Assembly (NCBI RefSeq): GCF_010820665.1
Contig: NZ_JAAIKC010000001.1
Coordinates: forward strand, 124,001-188,000
Length of the DNA stretch: 64,000 bases
Origin: Paenibacillus sp. SYP-B3998
GTDB taxonomy: Bacteria > Bacillota > Bacilli > Paenibacillales > NBRC-103111
Reading direction: 5' to 3'
The notes under the pieces: model-generated
Database searches by the model: none
Seen by the model: the letters and a program-made list of their open reading frames with translations, nothing else
What the model was told of the DNA's origin: nothing
Shown: piece by piece, positions 10,101-18,200 of the stretch
Layout: each line of letters opens with the position of its first letter
Numbering within the stretch: position 1 is the first letter of the stretch
Position numbers and translations under genes: made by a program

Positions 10101-10140
10101 AAAAAGCGAGATCCTCTTATCAGGCTCTCGCTTTTTATTT
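10101..10140. terminator. bidirectional terminator, yajC / PAP2 gene
   Basis: An 11-bp stem AAAAAGCGAGA / TCTCGCTTTTT lies between two convergent genes, with A and T runs built into its arms. Confidence 0.85.
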
Positions 10141-10160
10141 GGTTTTTTTAATTGAGTTGG

Positions 10161-10997
10161 TTACAACTGGTTTTTCTTAATACGTTGGAATAGCGCGCGT
10201 TCCCCGAGCACCAATCGGCCTTCGGCTATGCGAAGTGCAAGTCTTGCCGCAACGACACCGAGCACCACGCCTGCACACATGTCAGACAACCAATGAATAC
10301 CTAGATAAAATATTGTGAAAATAATAAAACCAGAAGAGCAAGGCACAAATACTTTCCAAAACGTGCTGCGGCTCTTCATTGCGATGACTGCCATGGATAC
10401 AGAAATCGACGTATGCAAGCTAGGGAAACAATTATCCAGCCCTGATAATGGACGATAGTCTTGTTCAAAGGTCGGGAATACATCGAGGATAAGCAGCTTC
10501 ACATTAGGATGAAACGACCAAACTTCGTTAACCGGGAAAAACAGATAGAACGGGATCGCAATCATATAATTGAACATGAGCGCATAACAGAGTGCGTAAA
10601 ATAGCTTATAGTTTTTTTGATACGTATAGATAGCGATAGATGCAATCATAACAGCTGGAAAGATGACTACATAAAAATAACTGCTGACATAGGTGAGTAT
10701 GTCTTGTTGAAAGAAGTGTTGAATCGTCGGTACAAAATTCCCTTCAATGAGATAAATAGACTTTGTAAAATCAGCTTTAAAGTCTATTTTTTGTTCCATC
10801 CAAAGCTCGACTTTATTAAAAAATAAAATGATGACCAAAGCAAAGAAATGCAGCAGATACTTCCGTGACGTGAATATCTCTTGAACAAAGCTTCCGGCAA
10901 TGGCAAACGGGTTGGTACGCGTTGATAAGATTAGAAAGGCGAGTACCGTTATGACGATATAAACCGTCGCGTGTGTCATAGACTGAAAGGGACTCAT
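10161..10997 (-). CDS. PAP2-superfamily membrane phosphatase
   Basis: A 278-residue polytopic membrane protein with about six hydrophobic segments. The phosphatase signature is split in the usual way: CFPSLHTSISVSMAVI (Ser-His pair of motif 2) and YLGIHWLSDMCAGVVLG (motif 3 with His and Asp). The early residues match the inositol-phosphotransferase-like PAP2 branch, but the natural substrate (a lipid phosphate such as undecaprenyl diphosphate or phosphatidate) cannot be told from sequence. The start ATG follows GGGGGAAAAC. It is convergent with yajC. Confidence 0.75.
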   Translation of the reverse strand: MSPFQSMTHATVYIVITVLAFLILSTRTNPFAIAGSFVQEIFTSRKYLLHFFALVIILFFNKVELWMEQKIDFKADFTKSIYLIEGNFVPTIQHFFQQDILTYVSSYFYVVIFPAVMIASIAIYTYQKNYKLFYALCYALMFNYMIAIPFYLFFPVNEVWSFHPNVKLLILDVFPTFEQDYRPLSGLDNCFPSLHTSISVSMAVIAMKSRSTFWKVFVPCSSGFIIFTIFYLGIHWLSDMCAGVVLGVVAARLALRIAEGRLVLGERALFQRIKKNQL

Positions 10998-11092
10998 GGT
11001 GTTTTCCCCCTAAAAATGGAAATTAATTGCGTCAAGAACTATGACATTATACCACACTAGTAGGGGGAGAGTGTTAATTTCACGAAAACGTC

Positions 11093-11482
11093 TTATTTAC
11101 GTGTGTTTACGCCAAGCATGCCACCGAGGGCTCCTGATACGAATAAAATGATAACTAATTGCAAGGAACGCCAGTTGAGCCCTGCGTCAAAAGCGAGAAA
11201 ACCAACTAAGAAAATAAGGATGAAGTAAATAAGGCCAAGCATGCCTCCATAGTACCAACCGCGATTGCCAGCACGTTTGCCAGCAACCCAACCGCCAATA
11301 AAAAGAGAAGCGGCATGAATGATTGTAGTTAACGCATGCAGAGAGCTTTCCTGCGTACTCGTCAGCAACAAAAACAAAGATGTAACTAATGTACCGATTG
11401 ACATCATGATTAATGAATATACAAGTCCAGAAAATAAAGGAGACGTAATTCGAACCTGACTGACGTTGCGCATGGGGTTCAT
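11093..11482 (-). CDS. TIGR04086-like small membrane protein
   Basis: This 129-residue protein has four hydrophobic segments with Gly-rich turns (HAASLFIGGWVAGKRAGNRG, YGGMLGLIYFILIFLVGF, IILFVSGALGGMLGVN). This pattern matches the TIGR04086/YrzE family, which sits in this neighbourhood in Bacillus. Function is unknown. The ATG at 11482 lies 9 bp after AAAGGA; an in-frame TTG three codons upstream has a poorer position. It diverges from the transporter to the right. Confidence 0.65.
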   Translation of the reverse strand: MNPMRNVSQVRITSPLFSGLVYSLIMMSIGTLVTSLFLLLTSTQESSLHALTTIIHAASLFIGGWVAGKRAGNRGWYYGGMLGLIYFILIFLVGFLAFDAGLNWRSLQLVIILFVSGALGGMLGVNTRK

Positions 11483-11579
11483 AAGCACCAATCCTTTCTT
11501 ATTTTCGATGATTCCGTTAACATCATTGTATGGTCAAGCACATAGAATTAGTACAAACTGTTCGAGAGGAAGTGAATAT

Positions 11580-12920
11580 ATGACAGAATTTTCACAAGGT
11601 CCAGTGATGTGGCAATCCTATATGGCCATAATTATTTTTGCAGCCACTTATATTTGTATATTAATTGAAAAATGGAGCCGTACGTATACAGTCTTAGGTG
11701 GCGCTCTGCTTATGGTTTTACTAGGCATTGTACCTATTGGAAAGGCGATATCCACGTATGCAAATTGGCACGCTTTGATTTTCTTTATTAGCCTTTTTAT
11801 TATAAGCGTTGTTTTTCAAAAAAACGGTCTTATTGCTTATTTGGCAAGCGCAGTTATTCGAAAGTTTCGACTACAGCCATTGATGATTATGTTAGGCTTA
11901 TCTTTACTAGCAGCAGTAATTTCAGCTTTTGTTGATGGTATTCTAGCTATAGCTATTATTATTCCTATAACACTTAGCACGGCCAAGATGTTGAAGTTGT
12001 CACCTGTCCCGTTTTTAATTTCAATTATTTTGTCAGCTAATATTGGTGGAGCGGCATCGCTCTTAGGCAATGTACCCAATCGCTTAATTGGAGCGGCTGC
12101 TCATTTAACCATGGGGCAGTTTCTTGCTGCACTCGCTCCTTTGGTCATTGTTATGCTAGCTGTTATTTATATCGCTATGTGGATCCTGTATGGCAAAAAG
12201 ATGATTGTCTCTGACGCTCATAAGAGGGAGCTATTGAGTCTACAGCCAAAGTCTTATCTAACGCAAGACCGTATTTTATTGTATGGTGGCAATGTAGTTC
12301 TCGCGTTAACAGTGGTTGCCTTTGCTTTGCAAGGATGGCTTGGCTGGAAAACTTCTTACATTGGTGCGGCCAGCGCTCTGGTCCTGCTGGCGTTGGACTA
12401 TAAATCATTGTGGCGCTTAGTGAAAAGTAAAAACTATCGACTTGTTCTAAATGGTTTGTTGGAATCTCAAATCTTGTTCTTTTTTGGGCTTTTTATTATG
12501 GTAGGAGGGCTCGCGTACACGGGAGCTTCCGGTTATGTGGCGATGAGAGGATTAGAAATCAGTCAAGGCAGCGTACCTTTTCTATCTATGCTGGTGATGT
12601 GGTTGACAAGTTTCGGTTCGGCAATGATGGATAATATTCCCTATGTGGCGGCTATGGTCCCTGTTATTGAACAAACAGGTACGCTGCTTTCGGGCGTTAG
12701 CGATGTAGCTATCACGCCTCTCTGGTGGTCCTTGTTGGTTGGTGCGGCAGTTGGCGGTAGTGCAACGTTGCTAGGATCCACGGTTAGCATGTTTGCTGCT
12801 GGAATTGCGGCGCAGGATGGGGGAGGGCTTTCGCAGCGAGAGTATCTCATCGTGGCTGGTCCTCTATCCATACTTCTTCTTATCGTGGCTACAATTTATT
12901 TCAACTTCTTTTTGCTGTAA
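11580..12920 (+). CDS. ArsB/NhaD-family membrane transporter
   Basis: A 446-residue polytopic permease of the ion transporter superfamily, with about eleven hydrophobic segments. Recognisable features are the repeated loop regions SAFVDGILAIAIIIPI and GSAMMDNIPYVAAMVPVIE, and the Gly/Asn stretches SANIGGAASLLGNVPNRLIG and GAAVGGSATLLGSTVSMFAAG, which correspond to the substrate-binding hairpins of this superfamily. The transported ion (arsenite, sodium/proton, citrate or another anion) cannot be deduced, and no ars gene is nearby. The true start is MTEFSQG at 11580 after AGAGGAAGTG; a longer in-frame extension has no ribosome site. Confidence 0.75.
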   Translation: MTEFSQGPVMWQSYMAIIIFAATYICILIEKWSRTYTVLGGALLMVLLGIVPIGKAISTYANWHALIFFISLFIISVVFQKNGLIAYLASAVIRKFRLQPLMIMLGLSLLAAVISAFVDGILAIAIIIPITLSTAKMLKLSPVPFLISIILSANIGGAASLLGNVPNRLIGAAAHLTMGQFLAALAPLVIVMLAVIYIAMWILYGKKMIVSDAHKRELLSLQPKSYLTQDRILLYGGNVVLALTVVAFALQGWLGWKTSYIGAASALVLLALDYKSLWRLVKSKNYRLVLNGLLESQILFFFGLFIMVGGLAYTGASGYVAMRGLEISQGSVPFLSMLVMWLTSFGSAMMDNIPYVAAMVPVIEQTGTLLSGVSDVAITPLWWSLLVGAAVGGSATLLGSTVSMFAAGIAAQDGGGLSQREYLIVAGPLSILLLIVATIYFNFFLL

Positions 12921-12997
12921 TTGCCAAGAATTGAATACGCAAAATCTGTATGAGTATACACAACAGCGGTCAGAATACCATTGAACTCCGAAAATAG

Positions 12998-13043
12998 CTA
13001 AAGCTTTCCGTAGGAAGGCTTGTATCGTAAGCATAAGCTTTAG
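12998..13043 (-). repeat. hairpin repeat copy upstream of the DUF421 gene, inverted orientation
   Basis: On the minus strand this reads CTAAAGCTTATGCTTACGAT, then ACAAGCCTTCCTACGGAAAG, then CTTTAG. It contains the TGCTTACGA core of the repeat family followed by a hairpin, and its ends form CTAAAGCTT/AAGCTTTAG. Unlike the other copies it points away from the gene it precedes. Confidence 0.5.
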
Positions 13044-13061
13044 ATCAGGGAGGCTCAATCA

Positions 13062-13742
13062 ATGGATATTCTGACCATTTTTTTACGTACGGTGCTGATT
13101 TATTTCGTTGTATTCCTGATGCTTCGCATCATGGGGAAGCGGGAAATTGGTAAGCTGTCTCTGTTTGATTTGGTGATTTCAATCATGATTGCCGAGATTG
13201 CGGTGTTCGTTTTGGAGGATGCTCAAAAACCACTCATGGACGGGCTTATTCCGATGGCGACGCTTGTGCTAATTCAAGTTGTAATAGCTTGGATTACATT
13301 GAAAAGTCGAACCATCCGTGTGTTGTTTGATGGGAAACCAAGCGTTTTAATTCAAAATGGTTCATTGAATCGCGAGGAAATGAAGAAACATCGCTATAAT
13401 TTGGATGACTTGATGCTCCAACTTAGACAGAATAGGATCATGAATGTGGCTGATGTGGAATTTGCCATCTTGGAGTCCTCAGGAAAGCTTAGTGTCGTGG
13501 AGAAGGAAGTGAAAGAGACAGAAGTCTTTGATGATTCCCTGAAGGGGAAGATTCGCTTTGAAGGACTTCCCTTGCCTCTCATTATGGATGGTAAAGTGCA
13601 GGACGATAATCTTGAGAAAATTGGGAAAACAAGATTTTGGCTCAAAAATCAGCTTCAACTGAAGGGTTCGCATGATTTCAAGGAAGTATTCTATTGTTCA
13701 ATTGATTACAAAGGCAGATTATTTTTAGATCGCAAAAGATGA
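13062..13742 (+). CDS. DUF421 (YetF/YrbG-type) membrane protein
   Basis: This 226-residue protein has about three N-terminal membrane helices (residues 1-80), including the signature RIMGKREIGKLSLFDLVISIMIAEIA, followed by a cytosolic domain with VLFDGKPSVLIQNGSLNREE, MKKHRYNLDDLMLQLR and a second repeat around residues 150-226. DUF421 members in Bacillus (YrbG, YetF) are linked to spore membranes in some species, but the biochemical role is unknown. yrbG occupies the same chromosomal place in B. subtilis. GGGAGG precedes the ATG. A sequence resembling a sigma-G promoter lies upstream (see findings). Confidence 0.85.
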   Translation: MDILTIFLRTVLIYFVVFLMLRIMGKREIGKLSLFDLVISIMIAEIAVFVLEDAQKPLMDGLIPMATLVLIQVVIAWITLKSRTIRVLFDGKPSVLIQNGSLNREEMKKHRYNLDDLMLQLRQNRIMNVADVEFAILESSGKLSVVEKEVKETEVFDDSLKGKIRFEGLPLPLIMDGKVQDDNLEKIGKTRFWLKNQLQLKGSHDFKEVFYCSIDYKGRLFLDRKR

Positions 13743-13746
13743 CAAA

Positions 13747-15318
13747 TTAGCGGATAAATTTCTTGCCCATCTTGAAAATGCGGATAAGATCATTTTGATG
13801 AATGAGACGGAACAAAATGATGAACAACAAGTACATGATAAACCCAATGATACAGGAGGCCGTAAAACGCAGCCATTCCGCAGGTGACCAAGGCGTGTAC
13901 ATGACTGCATAGCTGCAGAGACCAGAGAGTGCCATGGCCGCCACGATTTTGGCTAGATCGCTGCCCTGCATGCGGAATTTCAAGAGCCTTACGACACTAT
14001 TCCAGTGAAGAAGCGTCACAAGCACAATGTTTACATTGATTGCGAATACAGCTCCACGAATGCCCATTTCAGGCTTACTGGCGAGCCAGTAAATTAAGAT
14101 GAGCTTAATGGTAGAACCAATTAATGTATTGATTAAAGCTGCCCCCGGTTTGTTTAAAGCTTGAAGCGCTGATTGCAAGGGCGCTTGAAAATAGATGAAC
14201 AAGGCGACGGGGGCCATCATTTTCAGCAGAATGCTAACATCGGGTTTATTGTACATAAACGTACAGATGGGCTCGGCAAGCACGAACATTAGAACTGCAA
14301 AAGGGGCGCCTGTCACTAACGCGAGTCGAAGTGCTTGATGCAAGCGCATATGAATCGACTTGGTATCTTTACGCGCTGCTGCTTCACTGAGAGAAGGAAC
14401 CAGTGAAACGGATAAGGACATCGTTAGTGCGCTAGGCAGTAAGATGATTGGGATAATCATACCTTGTAGGGCGCCGTATTGCGCTGTAGCTAAGGAGGTC
14501 GAAATTCCAGCAATGGCCAGGCTTTGGGCAATAAGAATGGATTCAAGAAGGTAAGAACTAGCTCCGATTAACTTACTTCCAGTTACAGGGATCGAAATCC
14601 GCAATATCCGCCAGAGATTGGAGAGTCTTCCGCCTATTTTGTTTGTTACTATTTGTATTTTCGCTGCCGGGGGAGATTGGTTCTTGCTGTGTTTAAAATG
14701 TATGGCGAGTACGAGCAGTCCGGCAATTTCGCCAGCTAATACGCCAACCATGGCTCCAGCGGCTGCATATTCGATGCCATATGGAATCATAACATAAGAA
14801 CAGATGAGCACCATCACGATACGAATGAGTGTCTCAACAATTTGTGAAGATGCGGTAGGAATCATGTTTTGTCTGCCTTGAAAGTAGCCGCGGTACACAG
14901 CAGATATTCCGATAATCGGAATCATTGGACTCATACATAAAAAGGTGTAATAGACTCGGGAGTCGGTTAGCAGATGACTTGTAATCCAAGAAGCCCCGGC
15001 TACGCAAACTACGGTGAAAATGAGGCTTAGGCTTATCGTCAGCAAGAGAGAGATTCTCAGAATACTGCGAATGCGTGCTTCGCTGCGCTCAGCTTCAGCC
15101 TCTGCGATCAATTTGGCAATGGCTATGGGAATTCCACCTGTAACAATCGTTAAGATGACAGAGAGGAAGGGCCAACCCATATGATAAAGACCGATGCCTT
15201 CCGCTCCGATGACGCGCGGTAGTGTAATACGCGGTATGAATCCAAGAATGCGGTTCAAAATACCTGCGACTAACAGGATCATCGTTCCCCTGATAAATGA
15301 CTGCTTGGTCAATGCCAT
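13747..15318 (-). CDS. spoVB: SpoVB-type lipid-linked precursor flippase
   Basis: A 523-residue MOP-superfamily polysaccharide exporter with about fourteen membrane segments, opening with KQSFIRGTMILLVAGILNRILGFIPRI. SpoVB and relatives (MurJ/Amj-type function) flip lipid-linked cell wall precursors; SpoVB is needed for cortex synthesis in Bacillus. The start ATG follows GGGAAGAGGGA. It is convergent with the DUF421 gene (5-bp gap) and diverges from comN. The place between yrbG and comN matches B. subtilis spoVB, which distinguishes it from the generic family members. Confidence 0.85.
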   Translation of the reverse strand: MALTKQSFIRGTMILLVAGILNRILGFIPRITLPRVIGAEGIGLYHMGWPFLSVILTIVTGGIPIAIAKLIAEAEAERSEARIRSILRISLLLTISLSLIFTVVCVAGASWITSHLLTDSRVYYTFLCMSPMIPIIGISAVYRGYFQGRQNMIPTASSQIVETLIRIVMVLICSYVMIPYGIEYAAAGAMVGVLAGEIAGLLVLAIHFKHSKNQSPPAAKIQIVTNKIGGRLSNLWRILRISIPVTGSKLIGASSYLLESILIAQSLAIAGISTSLATAQYGALQGMIIPIILLPSALTMSLSVSLVPSLSEAAARKDTKSIHMRLHQALRLALVTGAPFAVLMFVLAEPICTFMYNKPDVSILLKMMAPVALFIYFQAPLQSALQALNKPGAALINTLIGSTIKLILIYWLASKPEMGIRGAVFAINVNIVLVTLLHWNSVVRLLKFRMQGSDLAKIVAAMALSGLCSYAVMYTPWSPAEWLRFTASCIIGFIMYLLFIILFRLIHQNDLIRIFKMGKKFIR

Positions 15319-15446
15319 TCCCTCTTCCCATATGAATATATCCTATGAATATGCGGACATTGGCCAAGCTCATGCTAACATTTTATGGACATGTTGGAAT
15401 TTTGGCAGGAAAATGAAGGATAAACAGCGAATAAAGTAGCAGTTAT

Positions 15447-15488
15447 TGCTTACGATGCCAGTTTTGCTTAAGCAAAACTCCTAGGAGG
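15447..15488 (+). repeat. hairpin repeat on the comN ribosome binding site
   Basis: This is the clearest copy of the family: TGCTTACGATGCC, a 20-bp perfect palindrome AGTTTTGCTTAAGCAAAACT, then CCTAGGAGG, which is the ribosome binding site. The hairpin ends 3-4 bp before the Shine-Dalgarno bases. Confidence 0.75.
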
Positions 15489-15496
15489 ATCTCCCG

Positions 15497-15844
15497 ATGA
15501 ATGAAAAAGACGATCAGGTGCAGGTAGTTCCAGCGGATAAAGAGGATGAAACAATCGAGGAGTCTGTAACAGAAGCCGAGGAGATGGATGGCGAAGGGAT
15601 TGCAATGTCTGATTATGAATTGAACGAGGTCATAGAAAGCCTATGTTTAAGTAAAGTGGAAGAGTTTATCATGCTGGGCTATGAGCATGTGACGGGGAAA
15701 GATATTTGGGATTGCGTTAGCGACAAATATCGTAAAGTCGGCACACCGCCTCTTCATCAAATTGTTAACGATATTTTATCTCTGAAATCGACCCAATTTA
15801 TGAACTGGATGACCCTGAGTGCTTTTAAAGGAGCCCAATTTTAA
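15497..15844 (+). CDS. comN: post-transcriptional regulator ComN
   Basis: A 115-residue protein with an acidic N-terminus (about 1-35) and a compact C-terminal domain (MSDYELNEVIESLCLSKVEEFI, GYEHVTGKDIWDCVSDKY, VNDILSLKSTQFMNWM). ComN (YrzD) in B. subtilis acts on comE mRNA localisation at the poles and septa. It sits between spoVB and secDF as in Bacillus. It is preceded by the palindromic repeat that carries its ribosome site. Confidence 0.8.
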   Translation: MNEKDDQVQVVPADKEDETIEESVTEAEEMDGEGIAMSDYELNEVIESLCLSKVEEFIMLGYEHVTGKDIWDCVSDKYRKVGTPPLHQIVNDILSLKSTQFMNWMTLSAFKGAQF

Positions 15845-15920
15845 GCTAAGGGCTTATTTCTTTTGGATTCATTGTGCATGAAGCATGCAGAATTGAGCAC
15901 ATTACATAAACTGGCTTAAA

Positions 15921-15949
15921 TTGACTCGATTTTCGCACCTGAGTATAAT
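15921..15949 (+). promoter_or_regulatory. sigma-A promoter of secD-secF
   Basis: TTGACT and TATAAT are separated by exactly 17 bp, about 36 bp before the secD start. Confidence 0.8.
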
Positions 15950-15984
15950 AGGAATATTGAGTATGGAAGGGAGACAAGCAAGAG

Positions 15985-17220
15985 ATGTTGGATTGGAAAA
16001 GAGTCTCGTTCTTTTTTTTAACGGTCATAGTTGTACTGGGATGCATTGGTGCAACAAGTCCGAATCTTGTAGACCGAATTAAGCTTGGATTGGATTTAAA
16101 GGGTGGGTTTGAAATTCTGTATACGGCAGAACCTTTAACAGCAGGTCAACCACTGACAAAGGTAACACTTAATCAAGCGGCTGAAAGTCTTGCCAAACGC
16201 GCAGACAGCCTTGGTGTTGCAGAGCCTGAGGTCAGTACGGAGGGAAGCGACCGCATTCGTGTTCGTTTAGCTGGTGTGAAGAATGAAGAAGAAGTTAGAA
16301 GCTTGATGTCTAAACCAGCTGTACTTACCTTCAGAGGACCAGACGGTACGGTCTATATGAATGGGACAGATTTCGTAGAGAATGCTGCGAAGTTGAGCTA
16401 CGATCCAAATACGAAACAACCGATTGTAGAAATTAAATTGAAAAGCAGAGAAAAGTTTAAAGAAGTTACAACAAAACTTACGGGAAGCACGCTTTCTATT
16501 TACTTGGATGAAGAATTACAATCTACCGCATCAGTGCCTTATCCAATTGATAGTGATGCCGCGATTATTAACCAATCCAGTGTGACTGAAGCAACCAAAG
16601 TTGCAAAATTAATTAACTTAGGCGCAATGCCTCTAAAGTTGACTGAAAAGTATATTCAACGTGTTGATGCTACGCTAGGTACAGCATCGTTGCATGAAAC
16701 AGCACGAGCGGGACTGATTGCTTCAATTTTGATCTTTCTTTTCATGGTGTTTTATTATCGTGCACCTGGCCTTGTAGCTGCGTTCACATTAATTACATAT
16801 GTTTGGGTACTATTGGCTGTATTTGACTGGATGAATGCCACGTTAACCTTGCCGGGTATTGCCGCTCTCGTCTTAGGAGCAGGTATGGCGGTCGATGCCA
16901 ACATCATTACATACGAAAGAATTCGTGAGGAAATCCGGTCAGGTAAGAGTATTCTTTCATCTTTAAAAGCGGGCTCCAAACATTCGTTCCGAACCATTAT
17001 GGATGCCAACGTAACTAACTTGATCTCTGGTATTGTTCTCTATTATGTCGGGAATGGTGCTATTCGGGGGTTTGCGGTTATTACGATGATGAGTATTATA
17101 ATCAGTATTTTAACGAACGTCATTTTGTCCAGATGGCTGCTTCATCTGATTATCCGAGGCAACTTGCTGAAAAAGCCAAGTTATTTCGGTGTAAAGGAGG
17201 CAGACATCCGTGGGCTCTAA
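15985..17220 (+). CDS. secD: protein translocase subunit SecD
   Basis: This 411-residue membrane protein has an N-terminal helix (about 8-25), the D1 motif LGLDLKGGFEILY, a large extracytoplasmic P1 domain (about 40-225), and five C-terminal helices with LGAGMAVDANIITYERIREE. SecD uses the proton gradient with SecF to pull substrates through SecYEG. The ATG follows a GGAAGGGAGAC-type ribosome site. It overlaps secF by 11 bp. In B. subtilis the two are fused into one SecDF chain; here they are separate genes. Confidence 0.95.
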   Translation: MLDWKRVSFFFLTVIVVLGCIGATSPNLVDRIKLGLDLKGGFEILYTAEPLTAGQPLTKVTLNQAAESLAKRADSLGVAEPEVSTEGSDRIRVRLAGVKNEEEVRSLMSKPAVLTFRGPDGTVYMNGTDFVENAAKLSYDPNTKQPIVEIKLKSREKFKEVTTKLTGSTLSIYLDEELQSTASVPYPIDSDAAIINQSSVTEATKVAKLINLGAMPLKLTEKYIQRVDATLGTASLHETARAGLIASILIFLFMVFYYRAPGLVAAFTLITYVWVLLAVFDWMNATLTLPGIAALVLGAGMAVDANIITYERIREEIRSGKSILSSLKAGSKHSFRTIMDANVTNLISGIVLYYVGNGAIRGFAVITMMSIIISILTNVILSRWLLHLIIRGNLLKKPSYFGVKEADIRGL

Positions 17221-18133
17221 GAAACAGTTCGATTTTGTAAAGAATCGTAATAAATTTTTTGCTGCATCTATCATCCTTGTAATTGTAGGCTTGGCCGTCA
17301 TGCTCTTCGCTGGCATGAACTTCGGGGTAGATTTTAAAGCGGGAACGAATATTGATCTTGTTGTAGGCAAGCAGCTTGACAAAGCTAAGGTTGAAGAGAT
17401 TATGAAGCAACTGGCGTCAAGTGGCGATGTGAAATCGAAATACGCGGATCCGACGATTGGTGGTAACAATAGCGACCGTGTCTCCATTCGTTTCGATGAT
17501 GTATTAGCGGATGCTGTAGTGAGCAAGATCCAAGCTGCATTTGCTACCGCTTATAGCACGGAGGTTTCGAAGGAAGTTAATACTGTAGATCCGCAGCTTG
17601 CAAAGGAATTGCTGTTGAAGGCTGTTTACGCAGTGGCTATTGCGAGTGTTCTGATTTGCGTGTATGTAAGTATTCGTTTTGAATGGCGTTTTGCTTTGGC
17701 AGCTATTATCGCAATTCTCCATGATGCGTTTCTCGTTATTGCGGTATTCGCCATTTTCCGTCTCGAAGTAAATTTACCGTTTCTTGCGGCAGTTCTAACA
17801 ACGATCGGTTATTCCATTAATGATAAAATTGTTATTTTTGACCGAATTCGGGAGAATCTCAGATTTGCCAAGCTGAAAACAGATGAAGATCTCACTAAGC
17901 TTGTCAACGATAGTATTTGGCAGACGATGGCGCGGAATATCAATACGGTTCTTGTCGTGTTGTTAGCCGCAGGCTGTCTCTACATTTTCGGAAGCGAGTC
18001 AATTAAACTATTCGCACTCGCGAAACTAGTCGGATTAACAAGCGGAGCTTATTCATCTATCTTCATTGCTTGTTCACTCTGGTATTTATTCAAAAGAAAA
18101 TCTTTAGGTTCTAAAAAGAAAGCTGCAGCGTAA
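17210..18133 (+). CDS. secF: protein translocase subunit SecF
   Basis: This 307-residue partner of SecD has an N-terminal helix (about 15-35), a short P1-like domain (FGVDFKAGTNIDLVVG, residues 45-130), and five C-terminal membrane helices with TTIGYSINDKIVIFDRIREN and the late GSESIKLFALAKLVGLTSGA. The start is a GTG (VGSKKQFDF) inside the end of secD, preceded by AAAGGAGG, so translation is probably coupled. Confidence 0.94.
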   Translation: MGSKKQFDFVKNRNKFFAASIILVIVGLAVMLFAGMNFGVDFKAGTNIDLVVGKQLDKAKVEEIMKQLASSGDVKSKYADPTIGGNNSDRVSIRFDDVLADAVVSKIQAAFATAYSTEVSKEVNTVDPQLAKELLLKAVYAVAIASVLICVYVSIRFEWRFALAAIIAILHDAFLVIAVFAIFRLEVNLPFLAAVLTTIGYSINDKIVIFDRIRENLRFAKLKTDEDLTKLVNDSIWQTMARNINTVLVVLLAAGCLYIFGSESIKLFALAKLVGLTSGAYSSIFIACSLWYLFKRKSLGSKKKAAA

Positions 18134-18147
18134 TAACCATAATATCC

Positions 18148-18173
18148 GGCCGCGTGTATGTTGCGCGGCCTTT
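18148..18173 (+). terminator. probable terminator after secF
   Basis: A 7-bp GC stem GGCCGCG / CGCGGCC with a 9-nt loop and a short TTT run. The T run is weak, so some readthrough into the next gene is possible. Confidence 0.55.
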
Positions 18174-18200
18174 GTATCGGTTCAGGGGGAGTGCCAATTC

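Noticed and set aside
15327..15354. Sigma-E-like promoter (GCATATT, 13 bp, CATATGGG) before spoVB
   Set aside because: The predicted start would lie about two bases before the ATG, leaving no room for the ribosome site that is clearly present.
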